The notes under the pieces were generated by a model, which searched no databases, was not told the DNA's origin, and saw only the letters and a list, made by a program, of their open reading frames with translations. Below are positions 9,634-22,200 of a stretch of DNA of 64,000 nucleotides, piece by piece. Positions within the stretch are counted from its first letter, which is position 1, and every line of letters begins with the position of its first letter. Both the position numbers and the translations under genes were made by a program. Source of the stretch: Chrysemys picta bellii (Eukaryota > Chordata > Testudines > Emydidae); assembly GCF_011386835.1 (NCBI RefSeq), contig NC_088794.1:70628434-70692433 (forward strand), read 5' to 3'.

Positions 9634-12217
9634 ATGGCATGGGTAAAGTGGAATGATTTTAAGACAAATGAAATAGACTGCTCAGAGCTCCAGTATGAAA
9701 CTGCAGAAAAACCTGAGAGTCTCTGGATAAAGTTGAGAAGTGTGAGCAACAAGGGTGATGTCGTGGTTGGAGTTTGCTATATACCACCAGACCAGGGGGA
9801 TGAGGTGGACGAGGCTTTCTTCTGGCAACTAGCAGAAGTTGCTAGATCGCAGGCCCTGGTTCTCATGGGAGACTTTAATCACCCTGATATCTGCTGGGAG
9901 AGCAATACAGCGGTGCACAGGCAATCCAGGAAATTTTTTGAAAGTGTAGGGGACAATTTCCTGGTGCAAGTGCTGGAGGAACCAACTAGGGGCAAAGCTT
10001 TTCTTGACCTACTACTCACAAACAGGGAAGAACTAGTAGGGGAAGCAAAAGTGGATGGGAACCTGGGAGGCAGTGACCATGAGATGGTCGAGTTCAGGAT
10101 CCTGACAAAAGGAAGAAAGGAGAGCAGCAGAATATGGACCCTGGACTTCAGAAAAGCAGACTTTGACTCCCTCAGGGAACAGATGGGCAGGATCCCCTGG
10201 GAGAATAACATGAAGGGCAAAGGGGTCCAGGAGAGCTGGCTGTATTTTAAAGAATCCTTATTGAGGTTGCAGGAACAAACCATCCCGATGTGTAGAAAGA
10301 ATAGTAAATATGGCAGGCGACCAGCTTGGCTAAACAGTGAAATCCTTGCTGATCTTAAATGCAAAAAAGAAGCTTACAAGAAGTGGAAGATTGGACAAAT
10401 GACCAGGGAGGAGTATAAAAATATTGCTCAGGCGTGCAGGAGTGAAATCAGGAAGGCCAAATCACACTTGGAGTTGCGGTTAGCAAGAGATGTTAAGAGT
10501 AACAAGAAGGGTTTCTTCAGGTATGTTAGCAACAAGAAGAAAATCAAGGAAAGTGTGGGCCCCTTACTGAATGAGGGAGGCAACCTAATGACCAAGGATG
10601 TGGAAAAAGCTAATGTACTCAATGATTTTTTTGCCTCTGTCTTCACGCACAAGGTCAGCTCCCAGATTGCTGCACTGGGCAGTACAGCATGGGGAGAAGG
10701 TGACCAACCCTCTGTGGAGAAAGAAGTGGTTCGGGACTATTTAGAAAAACTGGACGTGCACAAGTCCATGGGGCCGGATGCGCTGCATCTGAGGGTGCTA
10801 AAGGAGTTGGCGGGTGAAATTGCAGAGCCATTAGCCATTATTTTTGAAAACTCCTGGCGATCGGGGGAGGTCCCAGATGACTGGAAAAAGGCTAACGTAG
10901 TGCCCATCTTTAAAAAAGGGAAGAAGGAGGATCCGGGGAACTACAGGCCAGTCAGCCTCACCTCAGTCCCTGGAAAAATCATGGAGCAGGTCCTCAAGGA
11001 ATCAATTATGAAACATTTAGAGGAGAGGAAAGTGATCAGGAACAGTCAGCATGGATTCACGAAGGGGAAGTCGTGCCTGACTAACCTAATTGCCTTCTAT
11101 GATGAGATAACTGGCTCTGTGGATGAGGGGAAAGCAGTGGATGTGTTATTCCTTGACTTTAGCAAATCTTTTGATACGGTCTCCCACAGTATTCTTGCCG
11201 CCAAGTTAAAGAAGTATGGGCTGGATGAATGGACTGTAAGGTGGATAGAAAGCTGGCTAGATCGTCGGGCTCAACGGGTAGTGATCAATGGCTCCATGTC
11301 TAGTTGGCAGGCGGTTTCAAGCGGAGTGCCCCAAGGGTCGGTCCTGGGGCCGGTTTTGTTTAATATCTTTATTAATGATCTGGAGGATGGTGTGGACTGC
11401 ACTCTCAGCAAGTTTGCAGATGACACTAAACTAGGAGGCGTGGTAGATACACTAGAGGGTAGGGATCGGATACAGAGGGACCTAGACAAATTAGAGGATT
11501 GGGCCAAAAAAAACCTGATGAGGTTCAACAAGGACAAGTGCAGAGTCCTGCACTTAGGACGGAAGAATCCCATGCACTGCTACAGACTAGGGACCGAATG
11601 GCTAGGTAGCAGTTCTGCAGAAAAGGACCTAGGGGTCACAGTGGACGAGAAGCTGGATATGAGTCAACAGTGTGCTCTTGTTGCCAAGAAGGCTAACGGC
11701 ATTTTGGGCTGTATAAGTAGGGGCACTGCCAGCAGATCGAGGAACGTGATCGTTCCCCTTTATTCGACATTGGTGAGGCCTCATCTGGAATACTGTGTCC
11801 AGTTTTGGGCCCCACACTACAAGAAGGATGTGGAAAAATTGGAAAGAGTCCAGCGGAGGGCAACAACAATGATTAGGGGTCTGGAGCACATGACTTATGA
11901 GGAGAGGCTGAGGGAACTGGGATTGTTTAGCCTCCAGAAGAGAAGAATGAGGGGGGGATTTGATAGCAGCCTTCAACTACCTGAAGGGGGGTTCCAAAGA
12001 GGATGGAGCTTGGCTGTTCTCAGTGGTGGCAGATGACAGAACAAGGAGCAATGGTCTCAAATTGCAGTGGGGGAGGTCCAGGTTGGATATCAGGAAAAAC
12101 TATTTCACTAGGAGGGTGGTGAAACACTGGAATGCGTTACCTAGGGAAGTGGTGGAGTCTCCTTCCTTGGAGGTTTTTAAGGCCCAGCTTGACAAAGCCC
12201 TGGCTGGGATGATTTAG
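9634..12217 (+). pseudogene. CR1 ORF2 (endonuclease-reverse transcriptase), one frameshift
   Basis: An open frame of 800 codons (9634-12036) followed by an overlapping frame (11960-12217, stop TAG) that carries the normal C-terminus. Visible parts are the C-terminal half of the APE endonuclease with [10 protein letters not shown] (residues 79-88) and the GGSDHE motif (SDH at 147-149), then reverse transcriptase with [51 protein letters not shown] and the catalytic FADD at 594-597. The two frames differ by one base at a run of seven G (11951-11957), consistent with a single inserted G. The start at 9634 may lie in flanking DNA. The protein cannot be functional, because the endonuclease N-terminus is missing. 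Such near-intactness marks a recent insertion. Confidence 0.88.
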
Positions 12218-12304
12218 CTGGGAATTGGTCCTGCTTTGAGCAGGGGGTTGGACTAGATGACCTCTTGAGGTCCCTTCCAACTCTGATATTCTATGATTCT
12301 ATGA
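9670..12304 (+). mobile_element. CR1 LINE, 5'-truncated, nearly intact
   Basis: Chicken-repeat-1 type non-LTR retrotransposon. It lacks the 5' UTR, ORF1 and the N-terminal part of the endonuclease, keeps the rest of the ORF2-type polyprotein and a 3' UTR, and ends in the CR1 signature 'ttctatgattctatga' (about 12289-12304). The 3' tail 'gcagggggttggactagatg' matches the tail of the SINE at 107-289. No TSD was found, which is usual for CR1. The left boundary is approximate, set where endonuclease homology begins. Confidence 0.9.
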
Positions 12305-12884
12305 GAGACGGAGAGTAGGATGTGAAAGAGTACCGGATTGGCTGCAACCAAAGAGATTACAGTGATGGAGACACTGCAGAAGATAAATGATAAGATGCCA
12401 AAGAAAAGAATGCAATGCAACCAAGGTCATTCAGACCTAGAGACTGACCATCAACTATATTGTGGGACATCATATGCAGGGGCATGACCAGGCTGAGCTT
12501 AATGGAGAAATGAACCATGAACAGGAATAAATGATGTCGCTGTTTGGCTCCTCCTGTCTATAATGATGCTTTGGGATGAGAAGAAGAATTAACATTGTCC
12601 ATGCAACCTTAATTCAGCCCGCTTCTACATATGCATTATGATACAGACTTTAATTACATGATCAAATTTCTTCACAGGACCCCTGCCTCATTCAGAGCAC
12701 AAAATGGATGGTACTAACTTAATGAGCAAGTATTCAATATTTTGTTTTCTCACCCATGTCTTATATACAGCACACTATTCAAACCCTGCTCTGAAGACAG
12801 AATTATTACTTTTCCCATGGACTTTGCTATGATGCTCATCACTACAGTGCTTCATAAATATTAATGAATTGATTTTCATAACAC

Positions 12885-13240
12885 CCCTGTGAGGTGAGGG
12901 GTGGTATTATCCCCATTTTCTAGATGGGGAACTGAGGCAGAGAAAGATTAAGGTTAGGCGTATCTACTAATTTTGGGTGCCCAACGTGAGATGTCCAGGA
13001 CCTGATTTTTCAGAATACTTATCAATATATGCTATATAATGCTATGTTCAAAGCACAGCTCTCATTGACTTCAGTTGCAGCTGTGACTATTCAGCACTTC
13101 TGTAAACCAGATTTTAGAGTATCATGTTGGGCACCCAGACAATGAGGAACACACAATTAGTGACCACATGTGAAAAGTTTGGCTTGAGGGACTTGCCCAG
13201 CATCACAGAGGAAATCTGTCGCAGAGTCAAGGATAGATTC
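12885..13240 (-). repeat. MIR SINE (antisense) interrupted by a palindromic element
   Basis: Plus-strand text 'tccccattttctagatgggg', 'aactgaggcagagaaagatt', then after about 180 bp 'gggacttgcccagcatcaca', is the reverse of MIR. Between the halves (about 12962-13160) lies a palindrome whose arms read 'ttttgggtgcccaac' and 'gttgggcaccca' and whose centre has 'cattgacttcagttg'. The same combination appears at about 53905-54015. Confidence 0.7.
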
Positions 13241-13659
13241 CAGGATGACATCCAACTGTCTTAAACATGAAAATATCCTTTCTTTTCCTGCCTCATCCAT
13301 GCACACACCTTTCAATTTCTGCAGCAAATGGGGCAGGAGTCCCACAAACGGCCTTCTTCACTACCCTGATTCATCCATGGAATAGGGCAAACAACAATTA
13401 TGGGATAATGTAATTAAAGACTGCAACATAATGCATATGCACAAAGGGGCTGAACAAATATTACACAAGCAACTTGAATTCTGACATTTCCTAACTTTTA
13501 AGTGCTTGATTTTGCAAACTTAATCATGTTCTTTCAATATTGTTTTTTAAACTGAATATCCTAGGTTTTTAAAAAAGCAAACTGAAAAAATAGAAATTCC
13601 ATGATGTGGCCTCGTAATGACACCCACATGGATCATTGGCACAGCTGGACCCTTCAGAG

Positions 13660-14092
13660 CAGGGCCAGCTCCAGGCACCAGCTAAGCAAGCTGGGGCTTG
13701 GGGCGGCAGATTGTTCGAGGCGGCATTCCGCCCAATCCTAGGGTGGCACGGCCGCTTTTTTGTTGTTATTGTTCCGCTCCGGCCACCCTGTAGGGGGCGG
13801 CGGCATGGAGAACCAGAGTGCCCTGCAAGGCAGTCCTCTTCCTTCCCTCCCCGCCAACCGGAGCGGAGCCCTCACGGCAGGAGGCGGCACAGCGGGAGGG
13901 GCCGCGTGGCAGCGCCCCTGCTGTAGCCCTGGCCGCCCCCTTCTCTCTCTTCTGCCCGCTCCCTCTCCCCCCCTCCCCCCCAAGCCAGTCCCCCTGCACC
14001 CGCGCTTTTTTTTTTTTTTGCTTCGCCGTTCTGGCTGCCCCGTTTTTTTGGTTTTTTTGCTTGGGGCGGCCAAAAAGCCAGAGCCGGCCCTG
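13660..14092. mobile_element. Non-autonomous hAT (GGGCCAGCTCC family), copy 2
   Basis: Ends CAGGGCCAGCTCCAGGCACC and AAAAAGCCAGAGCCGGCCCTG are inverted repeats. The 8-bp TSD CTTCAGAG is perfect (13652-13659 and 14093-14100). Subterminal 'gcttggggcggc' boxes occur at both ends. The interior is GC- and pyrimidine-rich, with T-runs at 14007-14021 and 14043-14058. Frames here on both strands are low-complexity by-products. Confidence 0.92.
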
Positions 14093-14112
14093 CTTCAGAG
14101 CTACAATACAGA

Positions 14113-15170
14113 CCTCTGACACTTGAGCTAATGGAGTAACTAGTAGCAGTATGTCATTCTCTATGGGGACCAGCAGAGGAGGAGGATGGGACACTTTGCC
14201 AATGAGTTTCACAGATATCTGCTGACATCAAAGGTATTGCCTGAGATTCAAGGATCTTTCGTTCCATTCCTGGCTCTGGAGGGAAACATACTGTAGTGGG
14301 CACAGACTCTTCTGCCCATTACCCCGAACTTGACTCCTTCTGCCCCATCCCCTCCAACCTCTCCCTGTCCCATTTCAGTCTCTTCCTCATTACAGTCTCA
14401 TGTTCCTCACTGACTCATTCAGTCTCCAAGCCTCAGGATTCTGATCCCAGTTACAGTATCCTTGCCCAGTCATTCCCAGACCTCCCCCATCCCAGTTTCT
14501 TGTCCTCAGTCTTCTTGACCAGTCAGTCCCAGTTTCTACACCCAGCTTCCAGCCCCCATTTTCCACTCTGCCCCTGCTAGCCTCCAGTCACAGTCCCCCA
14601 CCCAGGCTTTTTGTACCCATCTACTCCTCAGCCTTCCACTGCCAGCCCCCAGGTCCAGCTCTTGTCTCCTCTGTATTTGAGTCAGGCAGTCATCTCCTCC
14701 TCCACCCTGCCAGGGCACCAGCAAGGAGTCATTCAGAACACAGGAGAGACAGCATCCCGGCTCTCAGTCCTAGTGCCTGGCCTCATCCCAGAACAGGTGT
14801 TATAGGGAAAATCCACCTTCACTCCTGTAGCCTTGGACTGGTGCCTACTCAGTCCCTCTGTGAGGATAGCAAATGAGCAGTCAGGTCACACTTAGGGGAT
14901 GGAGGATGCTCATTAATTTGTGGGGCTTGCACATACACAGTCTGGTCAGCACAAGAGCCCCAAACATGCTCAGTGAGGATGGAATCTTCAGAGATTTTAG
15001 CTGCTACATCTAAGTCTACTGAGCCCATGGAAACTGATTTTTCAAAGGCTTGAAACTTGGACAAATCTGGGTGCATTTTTACAAGGATGGCAAACAGCAC
15101 ATCCCTGACATATAGGCCACTTCCCTGGCAAATGTCAAAGTCCTGCTCCAAAACATGGGAGCACTAGCGT
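14113..15170. repeat. Pyrimidine-rich degenerate repeat region
   Basis: From about 14320 to 14720 the plus strand is strongly C/T-rich with recurring 'ccagtttc', 'cccagtctcc'-like words, a decayed tandem array. The flanks (14113-14310, 14720-15170) read like the rest of an old interspersed element I cannot name. The 94-aa plus frame and 100-aa minus frame here show no recognised domain. Confidence 0.45.
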
Positions 15171-16921
15171 TTTCCAGAGACATTTTTTAAACAGGTTTTC
15201 TTTTTTAAACATTTCAAACAATGTATTTTTCCCTAGCCGCCTTCTCAGAAACAGCTTAACTGTTTTGGCTGTCACTTTTGCAGAACTTCAGCCTGAGGCA
15301 GACACCCAACACAGTACATTTCAGCCTGAACAGCTCAAGTTTAGCAAAGTTATAAGCCACTGAAAACAGGATCTTATAATGGGAAGCAACCTTAAATAAA
15401 AGTGGTGCTAACACTGGATATAATACAAAAGGGCCAAGTTATGGTTCCCTCACTGTGAGTGTTGTGGGGGGAAGGAATGAGGGAGACCTAGCACTCCCAC
15501 ACACAGAAAAAAGCCTTATTGTTGCACTGCAGCCAGCATTCCATGGGACTACTCACATGCTTAGTTCGACCACAGCCTAATTAACTTGCCAACTGACATA
15601 AAATGAGGTTATGGGAATAGATGGTAGAACCCATGTCTTCTGACTCCCACTTCAGTGCCTCACTGTAGAGGATGCTGCCTATCAGCTGCTCACACTCCAG
15701 GACTGAATATGTCTCTCTGTCTGTATTAAATTGAAATCCAAATTCCAGCGCTATATCCTACTCTCAGGTGCACGGGTGTAAAGTCAGAATACTCCACTGA
15801 CTTCTTAAAATTACTCTGGTTTGACATCAATGTAACTAATATGCCAGTGAAGTCAGTGGACTTATTCTGAATTTATGCTGGTGTAAATAAAGGCAGAATT
15901 TGGCCCAAGAAAGTTTAGAACTGGTGCTCTGCTGCCACCTATTAGTACTATGCATAACAACACCATGTTGTAGTCTCATCACATGACACAGGCCAAACCT
16001 ATATTTAAAGTAACAATTTCTCAATCCTTCCCCTACATTTTCCATTTTGGGATTTAAATGCGGCTGAATTTCAGAAGCGACTGTATAAAGGGACTTTGAA
16101 ATCCAGAAAAAAAAAATAAAGTCATCATTTAAACTGCAGTCCAGAGATCTGACTCTCAGAATTCCTCCCTGGACACACAGATAAAATATATACAAATAGT
16201 GGCGAGTCCTCAGTTGTTGTCTTGATACAATGATCCAATCATCCAGTGAATCTGTGTCAGACCCTTTTCCAGTTATGCAGACAGAAGCATTAGTGCCAGG
16301 TAGAGAGCAGGTGCTCCCCCACTTTGAAGGCTTAGAGAAAGATGCCAGGTATTGGAGCAATGTGCAGCAAGCAGGCGAAACAAAGAAAAGCAGGCATTAA
16401 AGAGTGAAGTGCACCAATAAATGATCAAAGCAAAGCTCAGCTGAAAGACAGGATCACCTTTTGGAGGATACAGATGAGGAGAGACAAATTGCAGTAAATT
16501 AGTGACATGCTCCAACAGAATATTGCAATTTTAAAAAAATCTGGATGCTATTTTCCAGTCATTATTATAAGGCATTCATTTTAGAAGCACTGTAATGTAA
16601 ATCCATAATGCTGAAAAACTATTGAAAAAGTTAAATAAAATAAGCACAAAGATCAAGACTTCAATCTTTCAGTGCTCCAGTCTAGTGTCGCCAATTTCCA
16701 ACTCTGGTAATTTATGTTCTGCCTTCCCAAATTCTCCCTGAAGTTTCAACTGGGAAAAGTATTATTATTTATTTAATACAGTGGAAACCCAGCTAATAAT
16801 AAATATACAAGTGCCATATAGTAAAACCAATACAAAAACATGTACATTAAACAAAACAACCAGACGCAAGCAGAGTTATCCTGAACCAAACAGTGTGGCA
16901 CAAGGTCAAATCATAGTGCTA

Positions 16922-17055
16922 AGGTGATGATTTTCAACCTGTGGTCTGTGGACCCCTTTGGATCCACAGAGTATGTCTAAGATTTCCAAAGGGGTCCACA
17001 CCTCCATTCAAAAATGTTTAGGGGTCCACAAATTAAAAAAGGTTGAAAACCACTG
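16922..17055. repeat. hAT-like MITE ('ggttttcaacc' ends)
   Basis: Left end 'gattttcaacctgtggtc' and right end 'aaaggttgaaaaccactg' are inverted. The interior repeats 'aaggggtccaca' and 'aggggtccacaaa'. This resembles a Charlie-like non-autonomous hAT. The TSD is not clean. Confidence 0.65.
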
Positions 17056-19127
17056 ACCTACGGTCAGCTACTTTACTCAATGAAAGGAAACATTTATTTG
17101 ACTTCTGCATCTTATAAAGCCCCAACCACACTGTTGGCTTTCAACAAAATAATAAATAATGAGGGGAAAGCCCCAAAAAACTAGGTAGGAATAATCTAGA
17201 ATTTGCATCCTAGCCTAAAGGCTGAAGGAGACCCTTTCCAGCTGACCTTCTCCAGGAACAAGTAACACAACCAAGGACCCTTGGGTCAAGAGTCTTGTCC
17301 CAGACACAATCCGAACTGAAACTATATACCTAGAGCAATTCTACCCTAGCCACCCTGCTGAGCAGGGGCAGGGAGGGGTGGTATGCAAGAGGCAATTGCT
17401 CAAGCACTGAGGGTTATCTACAAGCACCTAAGGGCAGAATTTTGTTCTTGGGGAGAATCTCAGTTATAAAGAACTTTATATAATAAATTTAAGACCCTGA
17501 ATTTTATTCTTCACTTACTGTTCTGAACTTTTGTTCAGAGTTTCTAGGAACATTTTACTCCAGAGGTGGCTGCATTTCAGTGGTGGATGAACTTCACAGC
17601 ATGTTTAGTTTTTATGTTAGTTTGCAAAGTTCATAAAGTGTTTTGGGGCTCTTCCAGGACAAATGGAGCTAAAGAAATATAAGATCACAATCATTATCCC
17701 TTAAAATTTACTTTTAATATCAACTGTTGCAACAAGCCCTGGGTTGCACACGCAGATCTTTTTAGTTTTGTCGTTAGGCACTATTAGACTGTGAAAATCT
17801 ATGGTGACAGTTTGTCAATGTGTTCTCAATTAACTCCAAAAAAACACCATGAGAAATTTTAAAATAGTTTTAGCCAATTAGGACATTGCAATCTGCTGAG
17901 GAATGACTGCGCTTTTAACACTGTTCGCCTCAACTACTTACGGAGTGCTCCAGCACAAAATGAAAAAATTGACTTTTTAGGAAGAGTATCCAAAGCAAAA
18001 CATTTCAGATGTTTAATTTGATGTCTATATTCTAGATGTTGCTAATAATAATTCCAGCATCTAGGAATTAGCAGAAACCATTTGACTCTGAGTCCTGAAA
18101 GGAAGGTGAACCTTGCATAATTTCTTAAATATGATCTTCAATAATCTCTCTGCTAGAACACCTGTTCTCTCTCTTCATATTGTACATATTTACCAGCTGG
18201 GTAAAGAATAGGCTAAGTTATAGGTCTGATTCTTGTATCATGTACATGAACGTAAATCATGCATAACTACTGAAGTTCATGGAATAAAACCAGTGTAAGT
18301 GAGATCAGAATCAGGCCCTTTGTCCCTCTACATTGTTACCAAAGCAAAAAAACCAGAGCCATTGAAGACAGTGTTTCATGTAAGTATTAAGCAAGTTACA
18401 GAAAAGTTATACTAAAATATCTCTGTTCATATTACTTGCTCATGTAATCATATTGTAGCAACTCATTTCTTCTGCTGTTTAGGGCTTTAAGTGACAATGG
18501 CTGAAATCCTAGCCCCACTAACATCAATGGCAAAACGCAACATTGACTTCATGGAGGCCAGGACTTCATCCACTGGTCAGTTAAAAATCCCACTTTTAAA
18601 TCACTTACCAGTTCCACCTTACAATACTGAAACTTAAATTACTTTAGAAATCAGAGTCTTATTTTTACCATGAATTCATTTACTTTGTGCTGGTCACTCT
18701 GCTGAGAGTGAAGATAAATATTGCTTGCCTTTCTTATGCATGCAATTCCATTGACGTTGACAGAGACTGGTGTATTACTATCAGTGTGCATCAATACACT
18801 ACAAAGGGCTCCAATACTGTCCCCTTATCTATGCATGCAACTGGGCCCATACAAGGGAACTCAGTGGGAGTATTCAACTGGAAATTAAACAGAGGAATGT
18901 TTAAACACACACAAAAAATGTTTTCATTGAAATTTTGGGCCTAAATGACCTGATTTCATCCCTGTAAAAACACCATTAACATATTTCAGTAGAATAACAG
19001 TATCTTAGGAACAACAGAACCCATAGTAAACTGCAAGCATTGTGTACAGGGAATATGTTTTACATCCAGTCTCTTAGTAATCATGGAGACAGAGGCTGTC
19101 TTAAGTAAATGAAGATGTTTGATTTAC

Positions 19128-19253
19128 CTTGGAATAAAAATGCTTTGCTAGCATGTAGTCCTGACACTTGCGTAACTCCAATAGTTGTATTCACAAGATC
19201 CAGTTCTGTGATAATATCAATTTGTAAATTGGGATCCATTCCAAATCCGACAA
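19128..19253 (-). CDS. NELL1: NELL1 coding exon 2: N-terminus of the mature protein
   Basis: Second coding exon of NELL1, minus strand, 126 nt, with acceptor AG at 19255-19254 and donor GT at 19127-19126. Two bases complete the split Val codon, then 41 codons follow: VGFGMDPNLQIDIITELDL, then VNTTIGVTQVSGLHASKAF and LFQ, plus one base. This is the lead-in to the thrombospondin N-terminal (laminin G-like) domain. The NTT sequon is kept. Where mammals, as I recall, read HNASKAF, this sequence reads HASKAF, so one Asn and its N-glycosylation sequon are absent. No exon 3 homology was seen at lower coordinates; NELL1 introns are very long in other vertebrates. Confidence 0.94.
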
Positions 19254-22200
19254 CTGTTTTAAAAAAATGAAAGTTCAATCAATTTTCATTTTAAATCAAA
19301 GCATTACAACAACAAAGAACTTTAGTACAGTATAGGGATGTGCAGATACTATGGACAGTAATCACTTAAGAGACAGTAACCTCCCCAGATGTAAAGAAAA
19401 GATGTTCTTCTCCATTGACCACCATTAAGCTAGTACCTTTTATCTTCTCAGATTTTAGAACACAATAGAAACACTACATTTAACACATAAGTATGGCATG
19501 GCAGAAGAACTATCACAATTAAACACAACTTATCCAATTATAATAAAAAGCAACAAAATGAAGACAGAAAGAAAACAGCAGGCAGAGGAAATGAGTAATC
19601 ACTCAGACCAGCAATGCTCAGATTCACTGAGCTATACTATTACCAAGAACTTACTGAAGTCTGAATACTCCTTTCATGATCAACTGAAGCATGTTAGCAT
19701 TCCATGTCGAGCTGCAGCTACTCTTTAATATTAATAGATTAGGTTACTTACTTCCACCATTCACTATAAGTTATATGTAGTATATATTCCAAACTGGACA
19801 ACATGCCCCCCATGAATTGCTGATAATAGGGTATTCTTTAGCATCCTGATGGAAATGGGTGATATCTGTAGTGATGGCATGGAAATCATGTGACATTGGG
19901 TATTCATGCCCAAGTGGTAACAAAACTGCTGCACTAATTTAGGCTCAGATGCTCAGGACAGCTGCTTGTTCACAGAACACTTTAGGTGGTTAAATATGCA
20001 ACCTTTATCCAGTAAGGAACAAGAGATATAGCAAGAAACCAGCATGGTTTGTTCTGACAAGGGTCCATTCATCAGCATGGTAACTGAGGTAATATGAGAT
20101 CTGTGCCTGGCATATACAGGAAGAACCTATTGTAGAATCCAATCCTGCTCCTAACAAGCATTGCTATTAACTTCATTCTAGGAGAAGGAGTAGGCTCCTA
20201 GAATAAAATCCTAACTCCACTGAAGTCAATGTCATTGACTTCAAGGGGGCCAAGAATTCACCTGTAGTGTATAGTCAGGTGGCTTTCCACTAAGTGATCT
20301 CCAGTTTTATGTTTCAATTCATTCTTTTTCTCTTTCAGGACTTTGAGCGGTTAGGCAGCAAGTATCCTGGTTTGAGATTTTAAAAGACTCTCTGAAAAAC
20401 TATCAGGGTATATAATGAACAAGAATAAATCAGAAATTCTACTTATAAATCAATTATGCCACAAAACACTTTTTTCTCCTTTTCCTTTACTCAAATATTA
20501 AATACCTTGGGATGATATCTTGTGCTAAATGTAGAAGACAGCATTTCATAAAATGCATGGAGAGTAATAAAAGCTCTTGAAAAGGAAACTTGAAAGTGGT
20601 CTCTTTTAACCTCACTCCAACAGTGGCAATTAAGAGTACTGTGCACCTTGCAGGATTGAGCCCATTGACAGGAAGATATGACTTCATAAAAACACTTCTG
20701 GCTTGCCAAATTAAGTTTATTTAGTATGTGCTTCCCTAATGCTTTCATATTAATAGAAGACTAAACAGTTCTGTAGAAAATTAAGACAACTGGAATAAAC
20801 TGATCTTACAATATAAACCGGGAGATACAAACTTCCTAGAAATTCTGTAATAACACTGGACTTTAAGGTTCTCTTTGGCTTAATCCAGGCCAGATGCTCA
20901 GAAACTACAATATTTGAATTTCAGAGAGACTTTGACATCTCTTTCAGACTGGCACTACCACATCCTGTGATAGCTAACACTCCTAACACTGAACCAACTC
21001 TTCTAACTGCAAATCATCCTGAACAAGTTTACTTCTGTCTGGCTAAACCCATTACTAGAAACTGTTGGGGGGTTTTGTTTGTTTTGTTTTTAAACTACCT
21101 CTCTTTGGCCAAAATGGAGAGAGATAAGGATAATAAATGGTAATGCTAAAGCTTATATTACATAGGGCATTTCATCTCAAAGCATCCTACACTGCCTCAC
21201 AGCATACAGCTGAAATGCATCCATCTCTAGGTAGAGGTCAGCAGAAAAAAAAAAAAAAAAAAAAAACAGTCAGGGGAGGACAAATTTTGACTAAGGACGT
21301 CAAAGCAAAAAAGCATCTGGGGAGCTTTACTGTCCACACAAAACAGATCGGACTTTGTTTCTTTAAGGTCTCATCCAAAAGAAAACCCCATATAAACTCT
21401 ATGATACTAAAATGATCTACTTAGGAAGAATGAAGGGCTGAGCTGACCCAGCGGAGATCGGAATATGTGGTTCCAAATACTAAGGGCCCGATCCAGTGCC
21501 GATTCAAGTCAATGAGAGATGTTATAGCGCTATCGTTGGATGCTGGATCAGTCCAAAAATGTCTTAAACTGTAACAATGGACCACTAAACCATGCCAAAT
21601 AAGCTCCAATTTTGAACCCATTAAAGTCAATGGAAGTTTTGCCACCTACTTCAATGGGAGCAGAACTGGGCCCTAACACAGCAAAAATAGATGACCAGAT
21701 TAAGCACAATAGCCTCACTATTTTTTTTTAAACTACTGATTTCAAACAGCAGCAGGCTTGAGCTGGTATAAATCAATGTGGCTCCATTAACTTCAATTCA
21801 CACAAGCTGAGAGTCTGGCCCACCAGCTATACTGTGCCTCCCTCCAACAACTATCACAAGCTTTCCAAAGAGGAAACTATTACAATAGCATAGCAGTTCT
21901 TTAGCAAGCCCATACATTGTTTTAAATACCTAGTCATTTTCTTAAGCTGGCTCTTGAGACTGCACACAGACACTCAAAACCCTGGTTATTTAATAATTAA
22001 ACAACAAATAGCTTCTATTTTATAAGCAGGTCTCTGGTCCCCCTGGAGTCTCCTACTCTCTTTTTCAGAGATCTTAAGTAAAAGACTCATACAAAGAAAA
22101 TCACACGTATCTCTATTAGCATCCAGCATTTTATGTTTTGTCCTTTAAGTAGAACAAAAAAATTGGAAAATCCCATTTTCTCCTTTAAACGAGAACTATT

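Larger units (their letters stand above)
1..19127 (-). other. NELL1: NELL1 intron 2 (right part)
   Basis: Everything left of exon 2 should be NELL1 intron 2, because the gene continues toward lower coordinates and exon 3 was not found. It is packed with transposable elements listed separately. The gene-free stretches 4400-6500, 7600-9600, 15200-16900 and 17100-19100 showed me no coding homology, only short palindromic repeat traces (around 5540, 6750-6840, 7640-7700, 15770-15900 and 18225-18320). Confidence 0.65.

Noticed and set aside
13636..14212. Open frames of 96-148 codons on both strands
   Set aside because: All lie in or across the hAT at 13660-14092, which has perfect TSDs. Low-complexity Arg/Pro/Phe/Lys translations.
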